A stretch of 64,000 nt of DNA from NCBI GenBank assembly GCA_018417955.1, contig JACTVC010000001.1, forward strand, positions 4,278,001 to 4,342,000. The letters run 5' to 3'. Made by a program: the position numbers and the translations under genes. Under the pieces are notes generated by a model. It worked only from the letters and a program-made list of their open reading frames with translations. It made no database searches and was not told the DNA's origin. Positions 1-11,536 of the stretch are shown piece after piece (within the stretch, counting starts at the first letter, position 1; the number at the start of each line of letters is the position of its first letter). This DNA comes from Laccaria trichodermophora (taxonomy: Eukaryota > Basidiomycota > Agaricomycetes > Agaricales > Hydnangiaceae).

Positions 1-373
1 GAGAACAAGCTATTTCAATGTTGCCCATTACTTTTTTTGGGCACAAGTAAGCAAAAATTGAGGTTGTCCACATGCACTGATGTTACTGTTGACAATGTCA
101 CTAGTCTCATTCCAAAGCTTCCAGATTCTAAAGAAAGTCCTCCAAGAAATTATCAAGCAATCCAAGATGTCATGAAGCTCAACAATGTTGCCCTGTATGG
201 TCTGATGGCAGTGAGCTTGAGGTCCCTGGATATTTTGCAGTACAACATGATGGGAAGCAAAGGAAAGCACAGGATGCATGTATTCAAATGCTCAGAAATA
301 GCTGTGGAAAAATAAACCACATGCTAGTGTTATGCTAAAATGAAATTTTGATCTACTTACATATGTTTCATTA

Positions 374-945
374 GTGCCAACCTTTATGCAAAGTGCTGTA
401 GAAGGCACCGAATCACACAGAATAATATACTTCAGCTCTCATGGAGAAAATGACAATTTATTCCATGATTTCTTCCATGGTTTTGGTGATGCTGTCTATG
501 CTAACACTGACAATTACAAGTCTACAGCAGGCTATGTCTTTATCACAGCAGGGGAGCAATAACATGGTGATCTAACAGACAAATGTTCACTGCTCTATAC
601 ACAACCGAAGCTGAATACATCACTTTATCTGAAGCTGCTTGAGAAGCTTACTGGCTCAGAAATCTCTACAGAGAACTTGGATTTGCACAAAAATCACCAA
701 CTATGATTAAAGGTGACAATAACAGATCAATCTCAATGGCCAGGAATCCCCAATTCCACAACCACACCAAGCACATTGCTATTTGATACCACAGAGTATG
801 AAATGCATGCAAGAGGGCATTATCAAAATTGATTCTGTCCATGATCCTGAGCAAAGAGCCAATGTACTTATGAAGGCTTTGAATTGCTTCAAATATAAAA
901 AACACATCACAGAAATGGGAATGAAGTCAATACTGGAAGGAACTT
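374..945 (+). pseudogene. Ty1/Copia retrotransposon RNase H remnant
   Basis: This is the C-terminal RNase H part of a Copia-type Pol polyprotein, which would remove RNA from the RNA:DNA hybrid during retrotransposition. The visible motifs in order are YANTDNYKSTAGYVFI, TEAEYITLSEAA and EAYWLRNLYRELGF, followed by a remnant of the usual HTKHI motif (FHNHTKHIAI) near 760-785. The frame is broken by stops after 562, between SEAA and EAYW, and after KHIAI, so the copy is dead. No integrase, reverse transcriptase or clear LTR is visible, and the sequence to the left is not recognisable, so this is a 3' fragment. Confidence 0.75.
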
Positions 946-1037
946 AGAACAAGTGGAAGCTTTTCCCTACCCTTGCAGGGAGGTTTTTTAATGCACCCAC
1001 AGTTCATATCCAATGAATATACAAGTCATGTGTACCT

Positions 1038-1765
1038 GGTAGCTACCAATTACATCATGAAAGCATGGCAGTTACTACAGGCTATCTTGATCAGCTACCA
1101 TGTTGGAATGAAACAGTTTTTCATTCCTGTTTCATTTCTTCCAGAAAAGATGTATTTCATTTATTTGTGATGATTTTTTCATTTTTTGTTCCATTCTTTT
1201 CCAGGGAGAATGAAACACCTTTTGCCTCATTCTGTTTCATTCTCACTTCTGTTTCATTCTTTGTTTCATTCTTGCCAGAAGATTGAATATTTCATTCATT
1301 TTCAATTATCATTTCATTCTTTCTCAACAGTTATTACAATGATGTAGTACATATACAAATAAGGAAATAATATATAAATGATGCCTGATATGGGTTGTGC
1401 CCTTCTGCAGTGGATTGAGGGGCCATATGGGGGTATTTTTGGATTTGAGGCAGATATATACAAAGAGCTAGCAGTGGTGTTGCCAAATAGAGCACTTACA
1501 ATTTGTTCCCATCAATTACATAATCACCTCCCATCTCACAATGGAATGGAACACATGCATCAAAATGAAGGAAACAAAAATGAGGCAGCTCAATGACATG
1601 AATGAAGCCAAAATGAAAGAAATTGCAGTTTGTTGCAAGTAGTTCTAGTTCATTGCTATGGACAGGAATGAAACAGGAATGAAAAACTGTTTCATTCCAA
1701 CATGATAGCTGATCAAGATAGCCTGTGGTAACTGCCATGTTTTCATGATGTAGATGGTAGCTACC
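1038..1765. mobile_element. Small inverted-repeat (MITE-like) element
   Basis: Two arms of about 100 bp at 1,038-1,138 and 1,668-1,765 are imperfect reverse complements. Each ends in the palindrome GGTAGCTACC and contains GGAATGAAACAG. The interior is AT-rich with scattered TTTCATTC words. There is no coding capacity and I could not define a target duplication, so the exact ends are uncertain. It has the structure of a non-autonomous DNA element. Confidence 0.55.
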
Positions 1766-2078
1766 AGTCCTGTACCATACTCCTATACTATGTAGTCTAA
1801 CACCTATGTACTGAGTCACTCTGTGTCTAACACACTCCTGCTTCCTACTCTCATCCATCTACACTCTTCTGCAAGCTGCATCCAATTATTTCCAACATCA
1901 GATTTAAAAAAGGGATACCATTGCAAAAACTTCAATTAAGTTACAAAACTTCATTCCAACATTTGTTCACACAAAATGTACTAAATATGTATGATTGTAC
2001 CTTGACATTAGTTATAATGATCAAGCATCCAAGATATCTTTCCTTCACCATTCCATGTTCTACATAATAACCTGTTCT

Positions 2079-5000
2079 TTAATACCCTGAGTGCATCTGC
2101 CTGGTACTTACATCTGCTCCATTATCTATGAGCAATTTTGCAATTGCCTCATGGCCTTCATATGTTGCTGCCTGGAGTGCATTTCCAAAGAATCCCCCCT
2201 GTGCATTTACATCTGCTCCTTTGTCTATGAGCAGCTCTGCAATTTCCTTACAGCCCCCACATGATGCTGCCTGGAGTGCATTTCTATAGTATCCTCTCTG
2301 TGCATTTACATTGGCTCCCTTGTCTATGAGCAGTTTCACAATCTCCTCACAGCCTTTATAGGATGCTGCCTGGAGTGCATTTCCATAGAATCCTCCCTGT
2401 GCATGTACATTGGCTCCCTTCTGTATAAGCAGCTTTGCAATTGCCTCATGGCCTTCATATGATGCTGCCTGGAGTGCATTTCCATAGTATTCACCTGGTG
2501 CATTTACATCTGCTCCCTTGTCTATGAGCAGCTCTGCAATTGCCTCATGGCCTTCATATGTTGCTGCCTGGAGTGCATTTCCAAAGAATCCCCCCCATGC
2601 ATTTACATCTGCTCCTTTGTCTATGAGCAGCTCTGCAATTGCCTCATGGCCTTCATATGATGCTGCCTGGAGTGCATTTCCATAGAATCCTCCCTGTACA
2701 TTTACATCTGCTCCCTTATCTATGAGCAACTTTGCAATTGCCTCACAACCTCTATATGATGCTGCCTGGAGTGCATTTCCATAGAGTCCTCCCTGTACAT
2801 TCACATCTGCTCCCTTCTCTATGAGAAGCTCTGCAATTGCCTCTTGTTCACTAAATAATGCTACCTGGAGTGCATTTCCAAGATGTCCTCCCTGTGCATT
2901 TACATCTGCTCCCTTGTCTATGAGCAGCTTTGCAGTTGTCTCATGACCATTGTATGATGCTGCCTGGAGTGCATTTCCAAATTCTCCCCCCCATGCATTT
3001 ACATCTGCTCCCTTGTCTATGAGCAGCTTTGCAATTGCCTCATGGCCTCCAGATGATGTTGCCTGAAGTGCATTTCCATAGAATCCTCCCTGTACATTTA
3101 CATCTGCTCCCTTTGCCATGAGCAGCTTTGCAATTGCCTCATGACCTTCATATGATGCTGCCTGGAGTGCATTTCCAAAGTATCCTCCCTGTGCATTTAC
3201 ATTTGCTCCCTTCTCTAAGAGCAGCTTTGCAATTGCCTCATGGCCTTGACATGATGCTGCCTGGAGTGCATTTCCATAGTCCCCTCCCTGTGCATTAACA
3301 TCTACCCTCCTTTCCAACAAAATATATGTTGCTTCAGTGAGTCCAGCCAGTGATGCATAATACAGTGGTTTAGGAATCTCATCCCTCTGTTTTTCCATAG
3401 AGGGTTCATCTATATCATAAATTTGAACCCAGTTCACAAAAGCATTATCTTCATCTGTCAGAAGCTTCATCACCAATGTAGATATTGCAGATGTCTGAGA
3501 TTTACTCTTGCAACCAGAATGTGCATGTATGATCCAGTGTTCTGCAGCATATTTTGCAAGAGGAGAAGATACATCCAGATTGATATCAGGTGGCTCACAT
3601 GTATTGAATTGCAGAAGATAGGCCAGACAAATTTGAGATATGACAGAGTGTGATAGCTCCTCACTGAAACTGAAGTATCTGACTTGCTTCACATGATGGC
3701 TTTGAGTATACTGGGATATTAGATATTCCTTGACAGAAAAGTGAGAAAGCTTGATAAAGCCTATCTAAGAGTCAGTGCCATTTCAATCTGTTATTCTTCC
3801 AAACCACACCTTCTGATTTCATAATAAAACTAGAACATATTTTCAAGACATCCTCCATATCTTGAAGTTCATTATCAGATTTGTACTCTGGTCCATTCTC
3901 AGCAGAAAGATCAATAGAAGCAGTTGCAGCCATTTCTTTTAGTGTCAGTGGACGAACAGAAAATGACAGCCACTGTAGAAAGGTTTTAGCATAGCAATGA
4001 GCTTTTTTATTGATTCCCAACAACATTTTGTCATAGGTTTTATCTAAACCCTGGGGTAGATCACCTAGCTGCTTTTTGAGATCAGCCTTGGTCCAGCACT
4101 TTTTCAGCTCATTTAACTGTAATGCAACCCATCGAAACCTAAAAATGTATTTAATACTCATTCTGTCATTCAAATATTGATAATAAACATACATTCCATC
4201 TGCTTGTTCCATTAACTTCAACTTGATTTCCTTTTGAGTGTCAGAGTCCCATTTTTGCAAGTCAGAGTCATTCAGAAGCTGATAGTCAAGATAAGCTACA
4301 AGATCATGATTCTCAGATTCCTCAACCAAGTCAATATAATGAGAAGACTTGAACTTGTCCTCAATCTCCTGTTCTGGGCGGCTAGTAACTAACAAGTGGA
4401 GCCCAAGGTTTTTATCTTTCTTCAGAATAAAAGTCTGAATCCAGTTGAGAAGCTTTTCTCTTTCAGTACATTCATCAAGAGCATCCAGAATGATAAAAGT
4501 TGAACTAAAGCCATCAAGAATTGCTTGAAGAGTATTCTGCAGATCACCCAGAGTTGGCTCTTTATGGCCATTGCCACAGCCAGCATACAGATTCACTAAG
4601 ACTTTAGGCAGTCTACCCTCACACTTCAGAGAGAATTGCCAGATGAGTGATCGCAGTAGTTTATCATGCAGCTGGAAATCCTCCTGTGAGTCTCTTCCAT
4701 CAAAAAAGAAATATGCAGTAGCAGAGTTGAATTGTTGGAGGATATTGTGAATTATTGCTGAGCTGTAAAAGAAAATCAGTTTAATTTCATAAAACTATAG
4801 AAATAATCAACCTTAAAATGGTTTTCCCAGAGCCAGCTGGATAGATTGTCAATAATGTATAAATTTACCAATTTTGACAAAAAACTTACATTTTCCTTTG
4901 ATCCACAGAAAGCCAGGCTGTTTGGCCCACCCATAAAATGTATTTCCTTTGAGAAACCATTGACAGGTGTCTGGCTGACTCTCCAGAATTGCATGTGCAG

Positions 5001-5171
5001 CATTGTAGTTAATAGACTCCTTGGGTGGAGAAAGCCACTTATAAACCTTCTCCACTGTAACAGGAAAATGAAGTCAACTACACATTCACAACAAGAACCT
5101 GCAATAATACCCAGTTGGTCATCCCTAATTGTCTCAAGTGTGATTTGAATATTTGGGTCCACACCTACCAA
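2079..5171 (-). CDS. NACHT-ankyrin (NLR-like) protein, multi-exon
   Basis: This is a STAND-class receptor of the kind fungi use for non-self or damage recognition; its ligand cannot be told from sequence. Splicing near 4,890-4,835 recreates the P-loop GKSGSGKTIL. The exon at about 4,596-3,850 holds the Walker B region (IILDALDECTE) and the following LLVTSRPEQE segment. The exon from about 3,766 starts with the IGFIKLSHFSVKEYLIS block typical of fungal NACHT-ankyrin proteins. It runs into 12 ankyrin repeats of 33 residues plus one degenerate unit, each built on GNALQAAS, EAIAKLL and KGADVNAQGG. Several short introns are implied (about 5,095-5,052, 4,891-4,839, 4,825-4,760 and near 3,770). The C-terminal nine residues follow a GTAAGT and may be intron read-through. 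An N-terminal effector domain further upstream (to about 5,810) is not recognised. Confidence 0.75.
2085..3300 (-). repeat. 99-bp ankyrin-coding tandem array
   Basis: Twelve in-frame 99-bp units encode 33-residue ankyrin repeats. Differences concentrate at a few positions, such as the two residues before GNALQ, the residue pair after AAS, and K/E in AKLL/AELL. The rest is almost constant at the DNA level. This uniformity suggests recent expansion or concerted evolution within the gene. Confidence 0.85.
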
Positions 5172-5810
5172 TCACAAACAACATTAAGATGAACATGATG
5201 TTTTTCTTACTACTTACCTTGATTGATGGTACCTATCAAAATATAAGTGAAGGCAATAACATCTGATGGTCGAAATGCAACAAACCATAGTTAGGGCCTG
5301 TATTCACATTTTGAGCTGGGGCTGAAATGTTGTTTATAATGTTAGCTTGAAAGTTTGTTGAGGACTCTGCATGGTCTGTCTAACTTGAGCAAGCCTGAAC
5401 TATATTTATAAGAGTACTGACTGGCAGGCATCAGTTCTGCATTCAAATCAGAACAAATAGATAGAGCAATAGGCAGGTCAGAACTTGGAAAATCTAAACA
5501 GTGTTATCAGAAATAGAATATAGAGACTTGAGGCAAGCATGAACCTGTCAAGATAGGAGAAAGGTGTTGCAAGGAATCAACAGCTCCTTGCACAGGACCA
5601 ACAGTCATTTCAAGAACAGGGGCAATTGATGGAATGGTAGGCAGGTAAGAACTCAGGATATCTATATCAGTGTTACCAATGATGAATGATAGAGGTTTGG
5701 GGTTAATGCAGACCAGTGGAGATAGGTAAAACTTGTTGCAAGCACTCAAGCTCTCCACCCACAGAGACATCAACTTGATCACCTGGCAATTTGAATTGAT
5801 GAGCAATCAA
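5172..5810 (-). other. Upstream part of NACHT-ankyrin locus
   Basis: The segment is conserved with the second receptor copy at 44,000-44,660, which suggests it belongs to the gene (5' exons, introns or promoter). An uninterrupted frame at 5,806-5,507 encodes a stretch containing NPKPLSFIIGNTDIDILSSY. In the second copy this frame stays open but carries an 84-nt in-frame insertion. I do not recognise a domain. A splice acceptor (TTGGTAG) just before the GVDPNIQI exon at about 5,165 shows that an upstream exon exists. Confidence 0.45.
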
Positions 5811-5829
5811 TGTTCACTTTGACGCAGGA

Positions 5830-8800
5830 AGATTAGAATGTATCTTACTGCTGCCTGCCATGGCTATGTCCGCTGCACTGATGGTTGAAGATGGAGTTAT
5901 CAAGCTAGGCGGGGCAGTGCTGGGGCTGACGGATTCATGTTAATATTTATCTAGTAGCCCGAGATCATGAACTCTAACCTCAAACCACCATAGTGTTTAT
6001 TACGTGGGTGGTCAGCGATCGTGCCTTCATCGGGCAATTCCTCGAGCTTGAGTTTCAAACGATTTTCGCGGGGGTCAATGGGATCAGACATGGTGGTTCA
6101 GAAGAGAGAATCGATGCTGTGCGGCGTCAATCTTCAAAATGGGTAACGGACCTTTTCGCAGAGTCAGCTGACAACGTTCCTGATAGACCACTTGCCTCCC
6201 AGAGTGGTTCGGCGTCACGTCAGGCCATAAGGATGGCGGTCAACTGTGTCAGAGAAGCAAAACGACGAACACCTCTCAAGACTGAGGGAAATTGAAACTC
6301 CAAGGGACGAACGAAAGGAAGATGCGTGGTCACGGTCGTGCTTGTTTTGCGTGTGGCTGTGAAAGACGACTACTTTTCTTTCATTACCTTGCAACCCACA
6401 TATGGGCCCTCCTACTTGTTGTTGTCAAGTCGATGTTGTGTTTGCTCGGCCAGCTTTACGTCGCGAAGTACCCGGATTCAACCCGCCGCGAACCCCCCTC
6501 GTCGAATGGAATTTCATGACGAGTCGTCCAATGTTTCCTCTCTAGGTTCAGCTACTGCCGACATCGCCTGGAGACCCGACCTCCTGCTGTGATCAATATG
6601 AAACCCGATAACCGCCTTCGTCAACTTGTACTGATCCACAGAGAGCGGGGAGCTGTTGAGATGCAAAGCATGCGCTGAAGGTGTTCGAGTGCATCGGCTC
6701 TGAGTGAGTTCCTCCTTCCGTTAGATTTACTCCCCTTTCTACCTTAGCTCGTTTTCCTCTTCTGTGCCGCAACCATACCCCTCTTCTTCCGTCTGCCCAC
6801 GTCTGTCTAATAGGCTGACAATTCTGTGACAGTTCCGGTCCTCTTAATTTCGTTCACGAGCGCCATGCGTACGAGACCGCAAACCACAGATCTCTACTGG
6901 TACGACTTGAGTACGTTAATTGAAACCTTGAAATTGGAAAGTTTACTGGATGTTTATGCTATCAACAGGATTGCAATCGACTTCCTTGGCTTCAATTCCA
7001 ACTTTAGACTACCACCCGGCAACCCGTTCGAAGCCACTCTGCATATCACGGAGAAGACTCCCTTAGCCCAAGTTGATTGTCAGTTTTTCTTCTTTCAAGT
7101 TGGCAACGTCTGCACTAAACGGCCTTTCCATCACACAGACGTGGCTGGCGTTCTTAACGATGCCCACCTCGACGACGGTAATGCCTCTCGAAAAGGTCCA
7201 TGCTAGGTCACCACTGCCACTCGATGTTAGGCGTAAGCTTCAGTTGGAGGGCTGGAGAGTCAGTCGGGATAAGCATATCTCCCTTGGTAAGTTATTGTCT
7301 TCGCGTTACTTATTCAATCGTGCCCTTATCCCTTCCTCACCCTCTACGTCTTATATCCCTCGCATAAGTTCGATCCTTTGCTTCGCTAACTGCCGCCCTT
7401 CGTTACTTAGGTCCTGCTTTCGTAACACCAACGCAAGCCCCGCTTTTCGATGGTCCTACCGTCTTTCCTAGGTCACCATGACTCGCAACTTGCATTCCTT
7501 CGTGCATCGACTCACGAAGGAAATTTCGCCATCGTCTAGTCCTTTCAACAGACTCTCCTCCACACCGAGCTCAGTAGTCGAACATAGACTCTTTGCCAGT
7601 GGCCGCAGGCAGACATCTCACACATCGATCGTGTTGTCGGTTGCGCCCAGCTATGTGGCTTTCGGTCATTCTCCTCGGCCAAAGCTCGCGCAGTGCTCAG
7701 AGCTTTTTGGAATCTTCATTCCCGACGCTCTATTCGTCGGTGACGTACATGGTATATGTACCAGCCAATGACCCCAACCTCTGCCTGTAAGACAAGAGCT
7801 CGTTGTCTCCGGACTCAGTGCTCACATCTTCCGTCGTGCGTATCTATCCGCAACTCGTCGCCGCCACGGGCTGCCGCAACGTCGTGACTCATACGGATCG
7901 TTCATTGAGGTCTTGTAAGTCCGGATTAGATGCAAACGACGACGATGGTCACTGATACCTACCTTCTTTCCCAAAGGTTTCTCAGCCAATAACGAACTAC
8001 TGAGGGCAAAGGCCTACGGTGAGAAACGCCAAACTCATTAGGTTCCTCGTCTCTTCTCGCATGGACACCCACTTACTGTATGGACGATGGGGGGCGTGGC
8101 TTTTGCATATAGGTCAGTAATACTTCAGTGCTTCGCATGTGTCGGGTTAGTACTCACATAAGTCGTGCATAGGTTTGCTTGGGGCGCGTGTGTATGCTCT
8201 GCCTTTGCTCCAGGGGAAGGAGAGTGAGGGTCTAGATCTTGGTAACAGTATCCAATGTTGGCTTCAAGTGTCAGTCTCTGTTTAGCCGATCGGAAGAGGC
8301 TTCAACATCGGCAGAGTTAGGATGTTTGCTTCCAATGCGAATCGTAACTGTACAGCCCAGGTTGACTCTGTAGCTTTTCCTATTTGTGTTGGGATACTAC
8401 CCATGTCAATGATAATGTTGTTATCTTCCAAAATATGGATGGCCACTCGTTAATATCTACTTTCACAAGTTTCACAATGGTTTATGACGACGATGGCTGG
8501 TATTGAGGAAAATGGTACATACTACTTGTCAATTTGCGCAGGAGCTTAGACTTTTGTAATGTAAGAACCACGCGACGACTACCTTTCTTTTGTCTGCGGA
8601 ATTCACGGCAAAGGACGCAAACGTGATGGTTCTGGCGTTGAAGATGCCCAGAGTGGAGAATGCGGGATACCGCGAGAGGTGCAGGTGAAGAACTAGGTTT
8701 ACGATCTACAGCGCTAGCATGCTTGACTAGAGGTGATTGGAAGTGGTGTATATGCGACCTACGTCCGTGTTATGGAGCAGGGGGTGGTTGGGGTGGGTAG

Positions 8801-8940
8801 AGGTAGGTGTCTAGGAGATCTCGAAGCACGGAGAGGATCAAGTGTGTGAGAAGCGGTTGCGTTCGTTGCTCAAAGGACGAATGGGAGCGGAAGTGGACTG
8901 GCAAATCCACTTGAGAGGGGCTATAACGAACGGCGCACTG
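5830..8940. other. Higher-GC host-like stretch, genes not resolved
   Basis: Base composition changes here to near-balanced GC with many GT..AG-like signals. The open frames on both strands are short (about 60-130 codons) and none resembles a family I recognise. The longest start near 5,993, 6,826 and 7,073 on the plus strand. This could be small-exon genes or decayed genes. I see no transposon ends or tandem arrays. Confidence 0.3.
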
Positions 8941-8944
8941 TCCT

Positions 8945-9274
8945 CTACAGAAAGTCTCCTATGCATATCATGATGTTCAGTTCAGTCAACGCATGATCGT
9001 CGGCGAGGTAACCATAGACGACGGCCCAAAGCCCTCCGAGTTGGCGGTCGCATTGACTCGCAAGCGAGCGGATTCCTCGATTTGTGGGGTCTACGCTCGT
9101 ATAGGAAGAGAGGAATTGTAGGGCATGTGTCGTCGACGTTTTGGGTCCAGGAGGGAGGGAGCCTATGCAGCAGCTGTCCGGCAGGATTTTCCAAATCCAC
9201 CGATGTGCATAGATCCAGCGGCAGAGGTTGAGGTTGTTGAATTCGTTGAAGTCCAACATCTTTGAGGAAGACAA
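8945..9274 (-). CDS. Hypothetical small protein or exon (109 aa)
   Basis: An uninterrupted 109-codon frame starts at an ATG (MSSSKMLDFNEFNNLNLCRW) and ends in a stop. It follows a segment with donor and acceptor-like signals at 9,280-9,410, so it may be one exon of a larger minus-strand gene. No family is recognised. It is supported only by an intact frame and coding-like composition. Confidence 0.3.
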   Translation of the reverse strand: MSSSKMLDFNEFNNLNLCRWIYAHRWIWKILPDSCCIGSLPPGPKTSTTHALQFLSSYTSVDPTNRGIRSLASQCDRQLGGLWAVVYGYLADDHALTELNIMICIGDFL

Positions 9275-9350
9275 GCGTTGAACGTTGAGCTGTAAGCTAG
9301 TACTGTGAGTCGGCGATTAGATACGCGGACGTCGACTTGGCTTGGCCAGG

Positions 9351-9510
9351 AAGCTAGAGTGGAAAAAAGTTTAGACCCCAGAAGAAGCGAAGAGAAATCA
9401 CGAACTCACCTTAATATGATCCCCAGTCGCATATCACTCGGAGCGACGTATTCACACTGACGTGCGTCCTCACTGGGCACGGAGAAGGACACTGCAATGA
9501 TAGATAAGCC
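9351..9510 (-). repeat. About 160-bp duplicated exon/intron segment, copy 1
   Basis: This segment matches 10,986-11,155 in the same orientation. On the minus strand it reads acceptor (TTGCAG), an exon beginning GTCCTTCTCCGTGCCCAGTG, then donor GTGAGTTCGTG. The two copies lie 1.6 kb apart and differ by small indels, so they look like parts of two tandem paralogous genes or a gene and a decayed copy. The family is not recognised. Confidence 0.5.
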
Positions 9511-10985
9511 CTCTGCAGTTATAACTGTGGGGTGTAAACTCACCGATAACCCAACGTCATGCCATCGACGAAATTTCTCAAATGGTCCAATAGGTCAGTC
9601 ATGCGCGGCTTTTCCTTTGATATTCTTCAGGTCATTAACTTCCGTTTCATCCGTCGACTCCATCAGAGGGCTTTACAGATGCAACAACGACAGATGAGCG
9701 CTGAGCTTTTGGCGAAGTCGAGGTTGAAGGACTCTCATTTCTTCAATGCGTGACCGTCGTTTGGTTCAACTGGAATCAAAAAGACGGACCAGAGGAGGGT
9801 GAAGAGTCCCGTTGCGAGCGTGAATGGCCTAGCAAAATGGGTTTCACAAGGGGTCAAAGGGCGTTTCAGGAATCCGGAGAATCTTCATGATCGTCGATAA
9901 GTGAAGTCTTTCTGTAAAAGGGTTGGTGTTGATCATATCATCGAGGAACCAATTCGAGAGACTTACCATGCACACAAGGTTTTGTTAATGGCCGTGCCCC
10001 GTTCCATGTCCAAATGAAAGGGGCAGGAGCGGCTAGTCAAATCCTCCGTCGATCACCAACGGAGGTGAATGTAGCGGCTACAGGGAATGGTAGTCGAACG
10101 TTGAACATTGGAAGATCGAAAAACGAGGGAAGCGAATGCTTACCTCAGTCGAAAGGACACAACTCGTGCCGCTCCAGCGCCACCGACAGGGGACAACCAT
10201 GGCTCGAAATCGCCACTCCCATTCTCCGAAACGTTTCCATCTCTGCTATCCTTCATCCAAGTAAGAACGAGGTAACGGGGTGAGCACATGCGGCAGGATT
10301 CTGCGCTGGCCTGTACTTGGCTCGGCGACGCGTGCAGAGTTGACAGCCAAGTGCTTTCTCTTGAGGTATTACGAATCTTGTGCAGCAGCCCAGAGTTGGC
10401 CACGAGCAGAGCAGGAGAAGGGGAAGAGATGGTTTGAGAAAGGGGTGAGCGCTAGCGCTTGGCTGTCTTGTGGAATAGAATCCAGGAGGGCATGACGATT
10501 GGGAACGGGGTGGACTTTGCTGGACTGTATCCCGGAGTCAGCAACGTGTTTTTAAACAAAGGGAGGGGAGAAAAGAAGCGTGCTTATAGAACGATCCGCA
10601 CACATCCTAGTCGAAGAACCCACTTCCTCCCCTTCCATCGCGACGTTCCCTTGAAATACACTGTGTCCTCTCGGTTGCACGGATGGACCACAACGAGGAA
10701 GAGGGCGATGTCGATAGACGGGGGAAATTCAGAACGTTTGTTGTTTCCTTGGTACACGTAGGCGACGCGGCGGCTGGAGATGGACGTTGCGGATCGTATC
10801 GAAGGTCAATCATCTTGAGCGGCATGCCATTGGCGAGTCGAGATGATGCGATAACACTTCCGAGCCTCTTGCACATCTGAATGGAAGATGGAGTGCAATG
10901 GGCGTTATAGGGCGAGTCCTCCGCAACAAGCACAGTAAGGGTAAGGAAGAGCAATTACATAATACAGTTGTCAAGCCGACGCGGT
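9511..10985. other. Unresolved host-like sequence between the duplicated segments
   Basis: Minus-strand frames at 10,140-10,403 and 10,607-10,954 are the best candidates for exons here. Neither matches a family I know. The stretch has no tandem arrays or transposon termini. Confidence 0.25.
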
Positions 10986-11155
10986 AAGCTAGAGTGGAAA
11001 CAGACTTAGACCCCAGAAGAAGAGAAGAGAAAGCGCGAACTCACCCTCAGATGTTCAAACGTTCAAGTTCTCCAGTCGCATGTGACTCGGAACGACGTGT
11101 TCACACTATGCGCGTCCTCACTGGGCACGAAGAACACTGCAAAGATAGATCAGCC
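10986..11155 (-). repeat. About 160-bp duplicated exon/intron segment, copy 2
   Basis: This is the partner of 9,351-9,510, with the same order of acceptor, exon and GTGAGTTCGCG donor. A frame continuing upstream on the minus strand (11,489-11,118) has a hydrophobic stretch containing LDLIVGLIYLC, which could be a membrane segment. Confidence 0.5.
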
Positions 11156-11536
11156 CAACTATGAGATCCAACACGGTCATGGTGTCCTTGAAGAGAATGT
11201 GACCCAGGTGTGACCCACGTTCCGTTCGACCGAACGCTCTTGACATCTCCTTGTCCTTCGTTCGAGCGCGTGAGTACGAAGTGGAGCATTTTTCGCGCAT
11301 AAGGCTTACTGGCATGAGCAGGTGTGGTTGAACTTTGAAGCAAATCCAGGCAAAGGTCAAAACATAACGGAATCTTTCAGACAACACAACGTAACGACAT
11401 CGACTCACAGATGCCAATATCTCACCACTGGTCCCACATATGGACTCTGGAGGCCTTTCCAAGTGACTGAATGATAGTTCCACTCTCACCTCCCAGCACC
11501 AGTACCGTGAGCTTGAATGGCCGACATCAACGAGGG

